Shown one piece after another: positions 43,577 to 53,557 of a DNA stretch of 64,000 bases. The translations under genes and the position numbers were made by a program. Every line of letters starts with the position of its first letter. Positions within the stretch are counted from its first letter, which is position 1. The notes under the pieces are model-generated. The model was not told the origin of the DNA, searched no databases, and saw nothing but the letters and a program-made list of their open reading frames with translations. This DNA comes from Clostridium frigidicarnis (lineage in GTDB: Bacteria > Bacillota > Clostridia > Clostridiales > Clostridiaceae): NCBI RefSeq assembly GCF_900111985.1, contig NZ_FOKI01000002.1:158456-222455 (forward strand), given 5' to 3'.

Positions 43577-44350
43577 ATGATGATTAGTAAGGTGGAAATT
43601 TGTGGTGTTAATACATCCAAGTTGCCAATATTAAAAGAAAAAGAGATGAAAGCGCTTCTTATATCAATTAGGCAAGGCAATGAACAAGCGAGGGAGGAAT
43701 TTATAAGAGGTAATCTAAGACTAGTTTTAAGTGTTATTCAGAGATTTAATAACAGAGGAGAGAATGTAGATGATTTATTTCAGGTAGGATGTATAGGACT
43801 TATGAAATCAATAGATAATTTTGATTTGGGTCAAAATGTAAAATTTTCAACCTATGCAGTTCCTATGATTATTGGAGAAATACGCAGATATCTTAGAGAT
43901 AATAATTCTATTAGAGTAAGTAGATCTTTAAGGGATATAGCCTATAGAGCTTTACTTGTAAGAGATCAACTGATTAACGATAATAATAAGGAACCTACAA
44001 TATCTCAGATAGCACATGAACTACAAGTTCCTAGAGAAGAGGTAGTGTTTGCATTAGATGCTATTCAAGATCCAGTTTCATTATTTGAACCTATATATAA
44101 TGATGGCGGAGATGCCATATATGTTATGGATCAGATAAGTGATTCTAAAAATTTGGATGATAGTTGGCTAGAGAATATTTCCATAAAGGAGGCTATGAAG
44201 AAACTTAATAATAGAGAAAAATTAATATTAAATTTAAGATTCTTTGATGGAAGAACTCAAATGGAAGTGGCAGATGAAATAGGAATATCTCAAGCACAAG
44301 TATCAAGATTAGAAAAAACAGCACTAAGGCACATGAGAAAATACGTATAG
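43577..44350 (+). CDS. sigG: Late forespore sigma factor SigG
   Basis: A 257-residue sigma factor. The N-terminal KVEICGVNTSKLPIL, which carries the CsfB/SpoIIAB-interaction region of SigG, is diagnostic. Core regions are NLRLVLSVIQRFNNRGENVDDLFQVGCIGLMKSIDNFD and TQMEVADEIGISQAQVSRLEKTALRHM. No pro-sequence, as expected. Start ATG 43577 has AAGGGG 11 nt upstream. The in-frame ATG at 43547 overlaps the putative promoter and is rejected. Confidence 0.95.
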   Translation: MMISKVEICGVNTSKLPILKEKEMKALLISIRQGNEQAREEFIRGNLRLVLSVIQRFNNRGENVDDLFQVGCIGLMKSIDNFDLGQNVKFSTYAVPMIIGEIRRYLRDNNSIRVSRSLRDIAYRALLVRDQLINDNNKEPTISQIAHELQVPREEVVFALDAIQDPVSLFEPIYNDGGDAIYVMDQISDSKNLDDSWLENISIKEAMKKLNNREKLILNLRFFDGRTQMEVADEIGISQAQVSRLEKTALRHMRKYV

Positions 44351-44407
44351 AAGAGTTAATAATTGAAAAATACTTTAGGAATTATAAGACGAATATTAAA
44401 TCATTTT

Positions 44408-44460
44408 AAACTATATTAGATGCATTAATAAAAAATTATGCCATCTAATATAGTTTTTTT
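44408..44460 (+). terminator. sigG terminator
   Basis: AAACTATATTAGATG (44408-44422) pairs perfectly with CATCTAATATAGTTT (44442-44456), followed by TTTT. Confidence 0.88.
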
Positions 44461-44520
44461 ATTTAAGACGTATACCATGCAGATAAACAACATATAAATC
44501 ATTAATAAGGGGGAGATTTT

Positions 44521-44784
44521 ATGGATTTAGATTCAATGCATTCAGTAAATCAATTAAGGACTATGGAAGTAATTGATATAAATTTAGGTATGAAACTAGG
44601 GTATATAAAGGATTTAAAAATTGATTGTGATAACTATAAAATTTTAGCTTTAGTATTGCCAGAAGAAAAAGCATCTTGGTTTAAAAAGGAAGATGCAAGA
44701 GAAATACCTTGGGAAAATGTAGTCAAAATTGGAGTTGATGTAATATTAGTTAATTATAATAAAACTAATTCAAATGAAGTGTAG
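44521..44784 (+). CDS. YlmC/YmxH-family PRC-barrel sporulation protein
   Basis: An 87-residue single PRC-barrel protein (LRTMEVIDINLGMKLGYIKDLKID at 12-35 and WENVVKIGVDVILV near the end). The YlmC/YmxH family is confined to spore formers, and members follow sigG or lie near sporulation genes. Its biochemical role is unknown. GGGGGAG precedes the ATG. Confidence 0.78.
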   Translation: MDLDSMHSVNQLRTMEVIDINLGMKLGYIKDLKIDCDNYKILALVLPEEKASWFKKEDAREIPWENVVKIGVDVILVNYNKTNSNEV

Positions 44785-44797
44785 AAATTATAGAAAA

Positions 44798-44824
44798 ATA
44801 TAGTATAATAATATAATACTATAT
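44798..44824 (+). promoter_or_regulatory. Inverted repeat upstream of nrdR
   Basis: ATATAGTAT (44798-44806) and ATACTATAT (44816-44824) are a perfect 9-bp dyad with a 9-nt spacer overlapping TATAAT-like sequence. It could be an operator or a weak hairpin. Confidence 0.4.
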
Positions 44825-44853
44825 ATAATTTCAACAAAGGGGCGTGAAGAAGC

Positions 44854-45309
44854 ATGAAATGTCCATATTGTACCCATGAGGAAAGTAAAGTTGTGGATTC
44901 GAGATCTACTGATGATGATAGTGCAATAAGAAGAAGAAGAGAATGCTTAAAGTGTGGTAAAAGATATACGACTTATGAAAAAATAGAAGACATACCTATA
45001 TTAGTTATAAAAAAAGATTTAACTAGAGAATATTTTGATAAAAGTAAAATAATAAATGGACTAATAAAGGCATGTCAAAAAAGACAAGTATCAAGATCTC
45101 AAATAGAAGAGATTGCTCAACATATAGAAAAAGACCTAAGTAATAAAATGCTTACTGAAGTTAAATCAGAATACATAGGGGAGCTAATTATGGAAAGATT
45201 AAAGAACATCGATGAAGTATCCTATGTAAGATTTGCTTCTGTATATAGACAATTTAAGGATATAAATACATTTATGGAAGAAATCGAAAACTTAATGTCA
45301 ACTAAATGA
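44854..45309 (+). CDS. nrdR: Ribonucleotide reductase regulator NrdR
   Basis: A 151-residue repressor with an N-terminal zinc ribbon (C3/C6 and C31/C34: MKCPYC, CLKC) and an ATP-cone domain (about 48-138: [17 protein letters not shown]). It senses dATP/ATP and represses nrd genes. The length is typical. No nrd gene is in the window. The terminator follows immediately, overlapping the stop codon. Confidence 0.95.
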   Translation: MKCPYCTHEESKVVDSRSTDDDSAIRRRRECLKCGKRYTTYEKIEDIPILVIKKDLTREYFDKSKIINGLIKACQKRQVSRSQIEEIAQHIEKDLSNKMLTEVKSEYIGELIMERLKNIDEVSYVRFASVYRQFKDINTFMEEIENLMSTK

Positions 45310-45337
45310 GCCAGACTAATTAATTAGTTTGGCTTTT
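45309..45337 (+). terminator. nrdR terminator
   Basis: AGCCAGACTAAT (45309-45320) pairs with ATTAGTTTGGCT (45323-45334) with one G-U; inner bases open to a loop, followed by TTTT. Confidence 0.82.
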
Positions 45338-45459
45338 GTTAATATTCAATTAAAAACGTTAAATATAAGGAATTATATTTAATATATTATAGAATTAGTG
45401 TTAAAATTATTTGAAAGATAATATGAAAATACTATTATAAAATATTTATGGAGGAAAAA

Positions 45460-46185
45460 ATGGAGATAGAAACAATAGAAAACAATTATGATTTCATTAA
45501 AATAAAAAATGACAATGTTACATTTATATTTTCAACAGCTAAAAATAATTTGGATTTCTCGAGGAATAGGGATGATTTCAAGAAGAAAATAGATTTCATA
45601 AAGGATAAATACAAATTAGAGGATATAAAATATTTAAGTCAAACTCATAGTAAGTTAGTTTGGGATGTAACTGAACTTAATTGTGAAAAAATTTTAGAAG
45701 GAGATGGACTTATAACCAACAAGTTTAATTTGGGGATAAGTGTATTTACGGCTGATTGTACTCCAGTTGTTTTATATGATATTAAAAATAAAGTTATAAG
45801 TGCCATACATAGTGGATGGAAGGGTACATTAAACCATATAGTTGGAGCAGCAATAGAAAAAATGAAACAAACATATGATACTAAGGGCGAGGATATTATA
45901 GCTATTATAGGACCACATAATAGAGAATGTTGTTATGAAGTAAGTGAAGAAATGATAGACATTTTCAAAAAAGATGAGCTATTTAGTAAACATAATATAA
46001 ATAAGGGTAGATACCTTAGTTTAGAAAATTGTATAATTGCAGATCTTAAAAATAAAAATGTTAAAGAAGAAAATATAAAAAGTTTAAATCAATGTACTTA
46101 TTGTAGTTCAAAGTTTGATTTTCATTCATATAGAAAAGATAAAGAAAAAAGTGGACGGTTGTTGACTCTTGTGTTTATGTCTTAA
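45460..46185 (+). CDS. pgeF: PgeF-family (laccase-domain, YfiH/YlmD) peptidoglycan-editing protein
   Basis: A 241-residue protein of the multicopper-oxidase-like YfiH family. It has LSQTHSKLVWDV, FTADCTPVVLYD, AIHSGWKGTLNHI, IGPHNRECCYEVSEE and the C-terminal CTYCSSKFDFHSYRKD. E. coli PgeF removes wrongly added L-serine from muropeptides, and other members show purine-nucleoside phosphorylase activity. The start is ATG 45460; GGAGG at 45450-45454 overlaps an in-frame ATG at 45448, which is rejected. phoP follows 25 nt downstream. Confidence 0.88.
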   Translation: MEIETIENNYDFIKIKNDNVTFIFSTAKNNLDFSRNRDDFKKKIDFIKDKYKLEDIKYLSQTHSKLVWDVTELNCEKILEGDGLITNKFNLGISVFTADCTPVVLYDIKNKVISAIHSGWKGTLNHIVGAAIEKMKQTYDTKGEDIIAIIGPHNRECCYEVSEEMIDIFKKDELFSKHNINKGRYLSLENCIIADLKNKNVKEENIKSLNQCTYCSSKFDFHSYRKDKEKSGRLLTLVFMS

Positions 46186-46210
46186 TATATTAATTTGGAG
46201 GTGTTAAACA

Positions 46211-46906
46211 ATGGCTAAGGATAAAATTTTAATAGTAGATGATGAGGAACATATATTAGAACTCATAAAATTTAATTTGGAAAATTCGGGATATGAGGTT
46301 GTTACTTGTAATACAGGAACTAATGCTTTAAATGTTATAAGAAAAGAGCTGCCTAAGCTTATATTACTAGACTTAATGTTGCCAGGAATGGATGGCTATG
46401 ATATTTGTAAGGAAATAAGAAAAGATAATACAATAGCCAACATACCAGTTATTATGATCACTGCAAAAAGTGAGGAACTAGATAAAATACTTGGATTAGA
46501 GCTAGGTGCAGATGATTATATAACTAAACCTTTTTCAGTAAGAGAGTTACTTGCAAGAGTAAAGGCTGTCCTTAGAAGAGTAAGTACACAATTTGTTGAT
46601 ACATCATGTAAATTTGGAAATATGACTATAGATTTTGATAAACATGAAGTTTTAAAACACGAGAAACGAGTAGATCTTACACTTAAAGAATTTGAACTTC
46701 TAGAAATACTTATAAAAAATAAGGGTAGAGTTATGACTAGAGATTTCCTTCTAGATAAAATATGGGGGTATGAGTATATTGGAGAAACAAGGACTGTAGA
46801 TGTTCATATAAGGCATTTGAGACAAAAAATAGAGGATGATGATAAAAATCCTAAGTATATAGAGACTATAAGGGGTATAGGCTATAGGTTTAGCTATGGG
46901 GATTAA
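46211..46906 (+). CDS. phoP: PhoB/PhoP-type response regulator
   Basis: A 231-residue OmpR-class regulator. The receiver has the acidic pair D10-D11, phospho-acceptor D54 (LILLDLMLPGMDG), T84 and K106. The C-terminal winged helix has the RTVDVHIRHLRQKIE recognition helix. Its cognate kinase follows after 2 nt, and the phosphate transport operon lies just beyond, so it should be the phosphate-starvation activator. GGAGGTG precedes the ATG. Confidence 0.92.
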   Translation: MAKDKILIVDDEEHILELIKFNLENSGYEVVTCNTGTNALNVIRKELPKLILLDLMLPGMDGYDICKEIRKDNTIANIPVIMITAKSEELDKILGLELGADDYITKPFSVRELLARVKAVLRRVSTQFVDTSCKFGNMTIDFDKHEVLKHEKRVDLTLKEFELLEILIKNKGRVMTRDFLLDKIWGYEYIGETRTVDVHIRHLRQKIEDDDKNPKYIETIRGIGYRFSYGD

Positions 46907-46908
46907 CA

Positions 46909-48615
46909 ATGAGAAAAAAAATACTCATATTGGTTATAAGTACAATAATTTTTACCTTAATAGTGATAAGCTCATTGTTTATAGTTATTTCTAATTATCA
47001 ACAAATAACTAATACAAAACAAGAATTAAGTATAAATAACAGAATCATAAATAGAGCAATTGAGAACAAAAGTATTAATGATATTAATTATGTATTTGAT
47101 GAACTTTATAATAAAGAAGACTTTAGAATAACGTGGATAAATAAAAATGGAGAAGTTTTATATGATTCAGATGTGGACTCTAAAATAATGGGAACTCATT
47201 CTGACAGAGAAGAGGTGAAACAGGCTAAAGAATCTGGGAATGGAAGTAGTATAAGATATAGTGGCTCATTAGATAAAAATATGCTTTATTATGCAACGGA
47301 GTTAAGTGATGGGGGCATAATAAGAACAGCTATTGCATTAGATAATATCAACATATTAAAAAGTGAATTTATAAAGTATTATATTATTGTTTTTATATTA
47401 GTTATATTTATGGCAGTAATGTTATCTGTCAGATTATCTCAGATAATTGTTGATCCAATAAAGGAATTAGAGTTTGTAACATCTAGAATTGCAGGTGGAG
47501 ATTTAAATAGAAGGGTAAAGGCATATTATGGTGATGAGGTAGGAGACTTAGCAAAGACATTTAACAATATGACTAATAAACTTCAAAGCACTATTAGTGA
47601 AGCTAGAGATAAACAGAATAGACTAGAGGCAATTTTGAAAAGCATGGATAGTGGTGTGGTTGCAGTAGATAGAAATTCAAAAATTATAATGATGAACCCT
47701 TATGCAAAAAAAATATTTGGAATAAAAAAGAATATTATAGGGGAAAACCTTATGGATAATATAAGGGATTTTGAATTTGAAAAAGTTTTTAAAGAAAATA
47801 GTGATGATTTTAAAGAACTAACTATACTATGGCCAAGTGAAAAAGATCTTAGAATAAGGACGGCAGAAATAAGAACAGATACAGAGCTCATTGGTACAGT
47901 AGCTGTGGTACAAGATGTAACTGATATTAAAAAGTTAGAGAATGTGAGATCAGAGTTTGTGGCTAATGTATCTCATGAATTAAAAACACCTTTAACATCT
48001 ATAAAAGGATTTGCAGAAACACTAAAATATGTAGATGATGATGTAAATAAGGAAAGATTTTTAAATATAATAAATGATGAAGCTGAAAGGCTTACTAGAT
48101 TAATTGAAGATATATTAATTTTATCCCATATAGAGCAGCATAATGATGATGTTATAGAAATAATAAAAGTTGACGAAGTTCTAAAAGATTTATATTATCT
48201 TATGAAGAACACCGCTGATAAAAAAGATATTTTATTAGAATTTAATCTTAATAGTAATGTAACATTAATAGGAAATAAAGATAGGTTTAAACAAATGATG
48301 ATAAACTTAATAGATAATGGTATAAAATATTCTGATTTTAAAGGAAAAGTAAAGGTTATATCAGGTAAAGAAAGCAATAATTGTGTAATTAAAATTATTG
48401 ATAAAGGAATGGGTATATCAGAAGAACATATATCGAGATTGTTTGAACGATTCTATAGAGTTGATAAAGCTAGATCAAGAGCTAATGGCGGTACTGGCTT
48501 AGGACTTGCAATAGTAAAACATATAATAATAACATTTGAAGGAAAAATAGATGTAAAAAGTGAAGTTGGAAAAGGAAGTGAATTTAAAATAACACTTCCA
48601 ATTAAAAAATTATAA
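46909..48615 (+). CDS. phoR: PhoR-type sensor histidine kinase
   Basis: A 568-residue membrane kinase with TM1 (about 6-28), an extracytoplasmic domain (30-155), TM2 (about 157-180), HAMP (180-232), a PAS domain (about 238-340) and the kinase core. The phospho-acceptor is H356 in VANVSHELKTPLTSIKGF; N box NLIDNGIKYS and G boxes DKGMGIS and GGTGLGLAIVKHI are intact. It phosphorylates the adjacent regulator when phosphate is low and is probably inhibited via PhoU/Pst. Confidence 0.93.
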   Translation: MRKKILILVISTIIFTLIVISSLFIVISNYQQITNTKQELSINNRIINRAIENKSINDINYVFDELYNKEDFRITWINKNGEVLYDSDVDSKIMGTHSDREEVKQAKESGNGSSIRYSGSLDKNMLYYATELSDGGIIRTAIALDNINILKSEFIKYYIIVFILVIFMAVMLSVRLSQIIVDPIKELEFVTSRIAGGDLNRRVKAYYGDEVGDLAKTFNNMTNKLQSTISEARDKQNRLEAILKSMDSGVVAVDRNSKIIMMNPYAKKIFGIKKNIIGENLMDNIRDFEFEKVFKENSDDFKELTILWPSEKDLRIRTAEIRTDTELIGTVAVVQDVTDIKKLENVRSEFVANVSHELKTPLTSIKGFAETLKYVDDDVNKERFLNIINDEAERLTRLIEDILILSHIEQHNDDVIEIIKVDEVLKDLYYLMKNTADKKDILLEFNLNSNVTLIGNKDRFKQMMINLIDNGIKYSDFKGKVKVISGKESNNCVIKIIDKGMGISEEHISRLFERFYRVDKARSRANGGTGLGLAIVKHIIITFEGKIDVKSEVGKGSEFKITLPIKKL

Positions 48616-48621
48616 ACTTTT

Positions 48622-48676
48622 AAAGAGGTATATATATTGTAAGAATTTAAATTCTTTAATATATATACCTCTTTTG
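48622..48676 (+). terminator. phoR terminator with nested hairpin
   Basis: AAAGAGGTATATATATT (48622-48638) pairs perfectly with AATATATATACCTCTTT (48658-48674). The loop itself contains AAGAATTTAAATTCTT, a second hairpin. Confidence 0.82.
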
Positions 48677-48702
48677 GATGTACATGAAAGTATAAAAAAA
48701 TT

Positions 48703-48852
48703 TGATTCTAAAATACTGATAAAACATAGTGTTAAAGAGATTGAGAATTAAGAATTTACAATTGACAATGTTGGATGAAATCTTATTAAAGAAAGTCTAT
48801 GATTTTCAACAACAACTGTCAATTCTCAATTATAACGTAGCGTAGCCACTTT
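48703..48852 (+). repeat. Dispersed intergenic repeat copy
   Basis: It begins TTGATTCTAAAATACTGA, as the copy at 3976 does. GAGATTGAGAAT, CAATTGACAATG and GGATGAAATCTT match the 15010 copy. The right part contains CTATGATTTTCAAC, AACTGTCAATTCTCAATT and GCGTAGCCACTTTT. Confidence 0.72.
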
Positions 48853-49058
48853 TGTTATTTTATAAGATGTAAGTATATTATATTTATTTTAAAACATAAT
48901 AAAAATAAGTTGAAAAATTTATCTGATGGCCCAACCTGAATAAAGATTCATTCTATGTTAAAATTTTTTAACTTGTCTATAATACGGGGTTAACCTTGAA
49001 ATGGCAATATGTAAGTATAAAGTTTAGAAAAATAAAACTTTTAGGAGGCTTTATAACT

Positions 49059-49934
49059 ATGAAGAAGAATTTTATTAAATTTGGTATATTATCATTAACA
49101 TTAATATTAGGAACAACATTATTATCTGCATGTGGAAGCAAAGAGAAAAATAGTGAGAAACCATATTCAGGTACGGTATTATCAATAGGATCAACGGCTC
49201 TTCAACCACTAGTTGAAAAAACAGTGTCAGGATTTAATCAAAAATATCCAGATGTAACAGTAAATGTTCAAGGTGGAGGAAGTGGTGTTGGAATAAATCA
49301 AGTGGCTCAAGGGAGTGCTCAAATAGGGAATTCGGATATACCAGCATCATCAAAAATCAAGGATGAAAGTATTCTAAAACAATTAGTTGAAACAAAAGTA
49401 TGTGGAATAGGATTTGCTTTAGTTACAACTAAAGATGTAGGCGTTGAAAATTTAACAATAGAACAAATTCAAGATATTTTTACAGGAAAAACAACCAATT
49501 GGAACCAATTAGGTGGGAAAAATATTAATATAACTATTGTAAATAGAAGTAAATCATCTGGAACAAGAGCGGCATTTAAAAATACTATCTTAAAAGAAAA
49601 TGATGAAAAAGAAGGATTAGGAATAACTCAAGATTCCACATCAGCAGCACTAAAGGCTGTTAAAGAAACAGATGGATCAGTATCATATGTGGCACTATCA
49701 AATTTAATGACTGATAAAGATAAAGAAGGAGTTACCTTAATAAAAATAAATGGAATTGAACCTACAGATAAAAATATAGTAGATAACCAATATCCTTTCT
49801 GGTCTTATGAGTACATGATAACAAAGGGAGAGCCCGAAAATGAAGTGAAGGCATTTATTGATTTTATAAAAAGTGATGAAAATAAAGGCACTGTAGAAAA
49901 GCTAGGATATATTCCAATGGGAAATTTTAAGTAG
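49059..49934 (+). CDS. pstS: Phosphate ABC transporter substrate-binding lipoprotein
   Basis: A 291-residue lipoprotein with a signal peptide (1-24) and lipobox LSAC at 22-25, so C25 is lipidated. The binding protein has GSTALQPLVEK, VQGGGSGVGINQVAQGSAQIGNSD and RSKSSGTRAAF, the phosphate-contact loops. Start 49059 is selected by AGGAGG at 49043-49048 and by the signal peptide; an in-frame ATG at 48996 adds 21 residues with no signal character. A TATAAT at 48978-48983 with a poor -35 (ATGTTA) suggests an activated, PhoP-dependent promoter. Confidence 0.95.
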   Translation: MKKNFIKFGILSLTLILGTTLLSACGSKEKNSEKPYSGTVLSIGSTALQPLVEKTVSGFNQKYPDVTVNVQGGGSGVGINQVAQGSAQIGNSDIPASSKIKDESILKQLVETKVCGIGFALVTTKDVGVENLTIEQIQDIFTGKTTNWNQLGGKNINITIVNRSKSSGTRAAFKNTILKENDEKEGLGITQDSTSAALKAVKETDGSVSYVALSNLMTDKDKEGVTLIKINGIEPTDKNIVDNQYPFWSYEYMITKGEPENEVKAFIDFIKSDENKGTVEKLGYIPMGNFK

Positions 49935-49999
49935 TATATTTTCAGGATGGAATTATATCTAGAGTGATTAATTTAATCGTAAAGAGGTTGTGAGATTAT

Positions 50000-50884
50000 A
50001 TGAAAAGCAAGAGTATTTCAAAACTAAAAAATGAATCACTGGGTAAGTGGTATGCAAGTTTTTGTGGAATATTAATAGTAGTACTTACATTAGCAATAAT
50101 AGGATTTGTATTTTGGAAAGGTGCAGCAACATTTAAAACAACATCTATAAGAGAATTTTTGTTCTCACCAATTTGGCTTACAGATGGTGAAACACCTAAG
50201 TTTGGTGCATTAATATTTTTAACAGGGTCTGCATTAGTTTCGTTTGGGGCCATAATAATAGCAGCTCCAATAGCTATAGCATTGGCTATTTTTATGAATT
50301 TAATTTCTCAAAATATAGGTAAAAAGGTTTTGCAACCAGCATTGGAGTTATTTGTTGGAATACCTTCAGTTGTTTATGGATGGATAGGTATATCATTTTT
50401 AGTACCAGTTATAAAGAACTCTTTTGGAGGTATAGGATTTTCATTATTAGCCGCTATAATAGTTCTGAGTGTTATGATATTACCAACCATAGCTAGTATT
50501 GCATCAGATGCTATTAAGACGGTTCCAAGAGAATATATAGAAGGATCATATGGACTAGGTGCAACTAGATGGCAGACCATATCAAAAGTTGTTGTACCAT
50601 CAGCAAAAAATGGTATATTAACAGGTATAGTTTTAGGAGTGGCAAGAGCTTTTGGGGAAGCTCTTGCAGTACAGATGGTAATAGGTAATTCAATAAAGTT
50701 TCCTAAAGGATTGATGGATTCAACATCTACAATAACAGGAATTCTAACAATGGATATGGCTAACACTATAAATGGAACTCAATGGAACAATGCTTTGTGG
50801 TCATTAGCTGCATTATTATTGTTTGTATCTTTTATTTTTATAATAATCATAAGATCTATAGGAAAAAGAGGTGAAGCTAAATAA
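50000..50884 (+). CDS. pstC: Phosphate ABC transporter permease PstC
   Basis: A 294-residue permease with about six membrane helices. The cytosolic EAA loop is YGLGATRWQTISKVVVPSAKNGILTGIVLGVARAFGEALAV. It forms the channel with PstA. It overlaps pstA by 1 nt (TAATG). Confidence 0.95.
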   Translation: MKSKSISKLKNESLGKWYASFCGILIVVLTLAIIGFVFWKGAATFKTTSIREFLFSPIWLTDGETPKFGALIFLTGSALVSFGAIIIAAPIAIALAIFMNLISQNIGKKVLQPALELFVGIPSVVYGWIGISFLVPVIKNSFGGIGFSLLAAIIVLSVMILPTIASIASDAIKTVPREYIEGSYGLGATRWQTISKVVVPSAKNGILTGIVLGVARAFGEALAVQMVIGNSIKFPKGLMDSTSTITGILTMDMANTINGTQWNNALWSLAALLLFVSFIFIIIIRSIGKRGEAK

Positions 50885-51768
50885 TGAATGCTAAGACTAT
50901 AGACAAAATTTGGACAGGGATTTTATATGCATTATCTATTTTTATTGTTGCAATATTAGCTTTATTGCTAGGTATAATATTTATAAAGGGGACAGGTTTT
51001 TGGGATCCTAATTTTTTATTTGGATCACCTAAATTAGGAGAAGCGGGAGGAGGCATAGGTCCTCAGTTGTTTAATTCTTTTTATTTGCTAGTTTTAGCAT
51101 TAATTTTAACAGTTCCTATTGGATTAGGATCAGGAATATATCTTAGTGAATATGCTAAAGAAGGAACTTTTTTAAATATAATAAGACTTTGCATAGAGAC
51201 AATGGCATCATTACCATCAATAGTAGTAGGATTATTTGGACTTCTTGTTTTTGTGAATTTTTTCAAGATGGGATTTACAATATTAGGTGGAGCTTTGGCT
51301 CTTACTATATTAAATTTGCCATCACTTACTAGGGTTTGTGAAAATGCAATAAATGATGTTTCAAAAAAGTTTCAAGAAGCTAGCTTAGGTTTGGGTGCAA
51401 CTAAATGGCAAACTATTAAAAATGTTTTAATACCAGCATCAATACCTCAAATTCTTACCGGAGTAATATTGGCAGCAGGAAGAATATTTGGAGAGGCAGC
51501 AGCATTGTTATATACAGCGGGTATGACTACTCCACATTTTAAATTAGGATCTTCCATAGCAAGTAAAGCAAATCCATTTAATATATTTAGACCGGCTGAA
51601 ACTTTATCTATTCATATATGGAAGTTAAATTCAGAGGCTAATTTACCAGATGCAGCAGCAATAGCCAATAAATCTGCGGCAGTGTTAATATTAATGGTAC
51701 TTATCTTTAATATTGCGGCAAGAGTCTTAGGAAAGAAAATTTACAATAAGTATGCTGGGATAAAGTAG
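50884..51768 (+). CDS. pstA: Phosphate ABC transporter permease PstA
   Basis: A 294-residue permease, about six helices, with the EAA loop [41 protein letters not shown]. The order pstS-pstC-pstA-pstB-phoU is canonical. Starts at the ATG overlapping the pstC stop. Confidence 0.95.
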   Translation: MNAKTIDKIWTGILYALSIFIVAILALLLGIIFIKGTGFWDPNFLFGSPKLGEAGGGIGPQLFNSFYLLVLALILTVPIGLGSGIYLSEYAKEGTFLNIIRLCIETMASLPSIVVGLFGLLVFVNFFKMGFTILGGALALTILNLPSLTRVCENAINDVSKKFQEASLGLGATKWQTIKNVLIPASIPQILTGVILAAGRIFGEAAALLYTAGMTTPHFKLGSSIASKANPFNIFRPAETLSIHIWKLNSEANLPDAAAIANKSAAVLILMVLIFNIAARVLGKKIYNKYAGIK

Positions 51769-51781
51769 GAGGAAATATAGA

Positions 51782-52534
51782 ATGAGCATAATAGAAACTC
51801 AAAACCTAAATTTATATTATGGAAAAGTCCATGCATTAAAAAATATAAATTTGAAAATAGATGAGAATAAGGTCACAGCTTTAATTGGACCTTCTGGTTG
51901 TGGAAAATCAACATTCCTTAGAAGTATAAATAGAATGAATGATTTAATAGAAGGGGTTAAGGTAGAAGGAAATATAGTATATGAAGAAGAAAATATATAC
52001 AGTAAGGACTATGATGTTATAGAATTAAGAAAAAAAATAGGGATGGTATTTCAAAAACCCAATCCTTTTCAAATGTCAATATATGACAATGTAGCCTATG
52101 GATCTAAAATTCATGGAATTAAAAATAAGAAACAGTTAGATGAAATAGTTGAAAAAAGCTTAAAGGGTGCAGCTTTATGGAATGAAGTTAAGGATAAATT
52201 AAAGAAAAATGCATATGGATTATCTGGTGGTCAACAGCAGAGATTATGTATAGCAAGAACCTTGGCAGTAGAACCTGAAGTGCTTTTAATGGATGAACCT
52301 ACATCTGCTCTTGATCCTATATCCACATCAAAAGTGGAGGAACTTATGGATTCATTAAAGAAACAGTACACTGTAGTTATAGTAACCCATAATATGCAAC
52401 AAGCTGCTAGAATAGCAGATAACACTGTATTCTTTTTAAATGGAGAAGTAATAGAAAATTCAAAAACAGATGATATATTTTATAGACCAAAAGATAAAAG
52501 AACGGAAGACTATATAACAGGAAGATTTGGCTAA
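51782..52534 (+). CDS. pstB: Phosphate ABC transporter ATPase PstB
   Basis: A 250-residue ABC ATPase. Walker [11 protein letters not shown]-loop [18 protein letters not shown] (PstB-diagnostic), signature [14 protein letters not shown], Walker [14 protein letters not shown], and the H-loop [14 protein letters not shown] precedes it. Confidence 0.97.
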   Translation: MSIIETQNLNLYYGKVHALKNINLKIDENKVTALIGPSGCGKSTFLRSINRMNDLIEGVKVEGNIVYEEENIYSKDYDVIELRKKIGMVFQKPNPFQMSIYDNVAYGSKIHGIKNKKQLDEIVEKSLKGAALWNEVKDKLKKNAYGLSGGQQQRLCIARTLAVEPEVLLMDEPTSALDPISTSKVEELMDSLKKQYTVVIVTHNMQQAARIADNTVFFLNGEVIENSKTDDIFYRPKDKRTEDYITGRFG

Positions 52535-52555
52535 TATTAAATTAGAGGTGAGTAC

Positions 52556-53212
52556 ATGGCAAGAATAAGTTTTGATAATGAGTTAAAAGATCTTCATAAT
52601 GATTTGTTAAGGATGAGTAGCATAGTTGAAAAGCAAATATATTTATCAATAGAATCATTAAAAAAACAGGACGATAAATTAGCTAGTGAAATAATAAAAA
52701 ATGATGATTTAGTAGATGATTTGCAAAGAGAGATAGAGGGGAAATGTATAAAGCTTATAGCTAAAGAGCAGCCAGTAGCTACGGACTTAAGAAATATTTT
52801 CACAACAACTAAAATAGTAACTGACTTAGAGAGAATGGCAGATCATGCTGTGGATATAGCTAAGATAGTAATTAGATTAAAAGATGAAAAATATATAAAA
52901 GAACTTATAGATATTCCCCAAATGTCTAATCTGTTGCAAAAAATGATTAAGAATTCTATAGATTCATATATAACAGGTAATGTAAATCTTGCATATAAAA
53001 CATGTAAAATGGATGATGAAATAGATGAAATATATAGAAATGTATTTACAGAATTATTAGAACTTATGGTAAAGGATAGCGCTATAATTCATCAAGCAAC
53101 TCAATTTTTATTTGTTTGTAAATTTTTAGAGAGAATGGCCGATCATGCAACTAATATATGTGAATGGACTATATATTTAGTAACAGGAGACACTGTAGAT
53201 TTAAATGATTAG
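52556..53212 (+). CDS. phoU: Phosphate signalling regulator PhoU
   Basis: A 218-residue helical bundle with two PhoU repeats, each carrying the metal-binding E(R)MADHA motif: TDLERMADHAVDIAK and KFLERMADHATNICEW. It links Pst transport to inhibition of PhoR. Closes the pst operon with a terminator directly after. Confidence 0.95.
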   Translation: MARISFDNELKDLHNDLLRMSSIVEKQIYLSIESLKKQDDKLASEIIKNDDLVDDLQREIEGKCIKLIAKEQPVATDLRNIFTTTKIVTDLERMADHAVDIAKIVIRLKDEKYIKELIDIPQMSNLLQKMIKNSIDSYITGNVNLAYKTCKMDDEIDEIYRNVFTELLELMVKDSAIIHQATQFLFVCKFLERMADHATNICEWTIYLVTGDTVDLND

Positions 53213-53249
53213 AAACAAACTAGGTACCAAAGGTGCCTAGTTTGTTTTT
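53213..53249 (+). terminator. pst-phoU operon terminator
   Basis: AAACAAACTAGGTACC (53213-53228) pairs with GGTGCCTAGTTTGTTT (53232-53247) over 16 bp with one G-U and an AAA loop, followed by TT. Confidence 0.88.
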
Positions 53250-53557
53250 GAAGAAATTTATAGATAAATGTAAAATAAAAAACTTTGCTATAAAGTTAAA
53301 TTGAAAGAAAAAATATAATTAAACTTATAAAAAACATAGATTAATTTTATTTAAATATCATATTTTAACATAAATTATAATGAAGTACCATTTATATAGA
53401 GCTTGTAGTATACAACTTATAGGCTTGAAACAACAGGATATTTTTACTATAATAATCTAAAAATAGACAATATACTAAGCAATTATATTTAATCTTAAAG
53501 ATATCACTGATAATTTAAAAGTTAAATAATTATTTATAGTAAGAAGGGGATTTTAAG
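53250..53557 (+). other. Non-coding gap before the decarboxylase gene
   Basis: AT-rich with no ORF of note and no clear promoter or terminator. A short sequence TAATCTAAAAATAGAC near 53454 also occurs near 38927. The SD AAGAAGGGG lies at the end. Confidence 0.5.
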
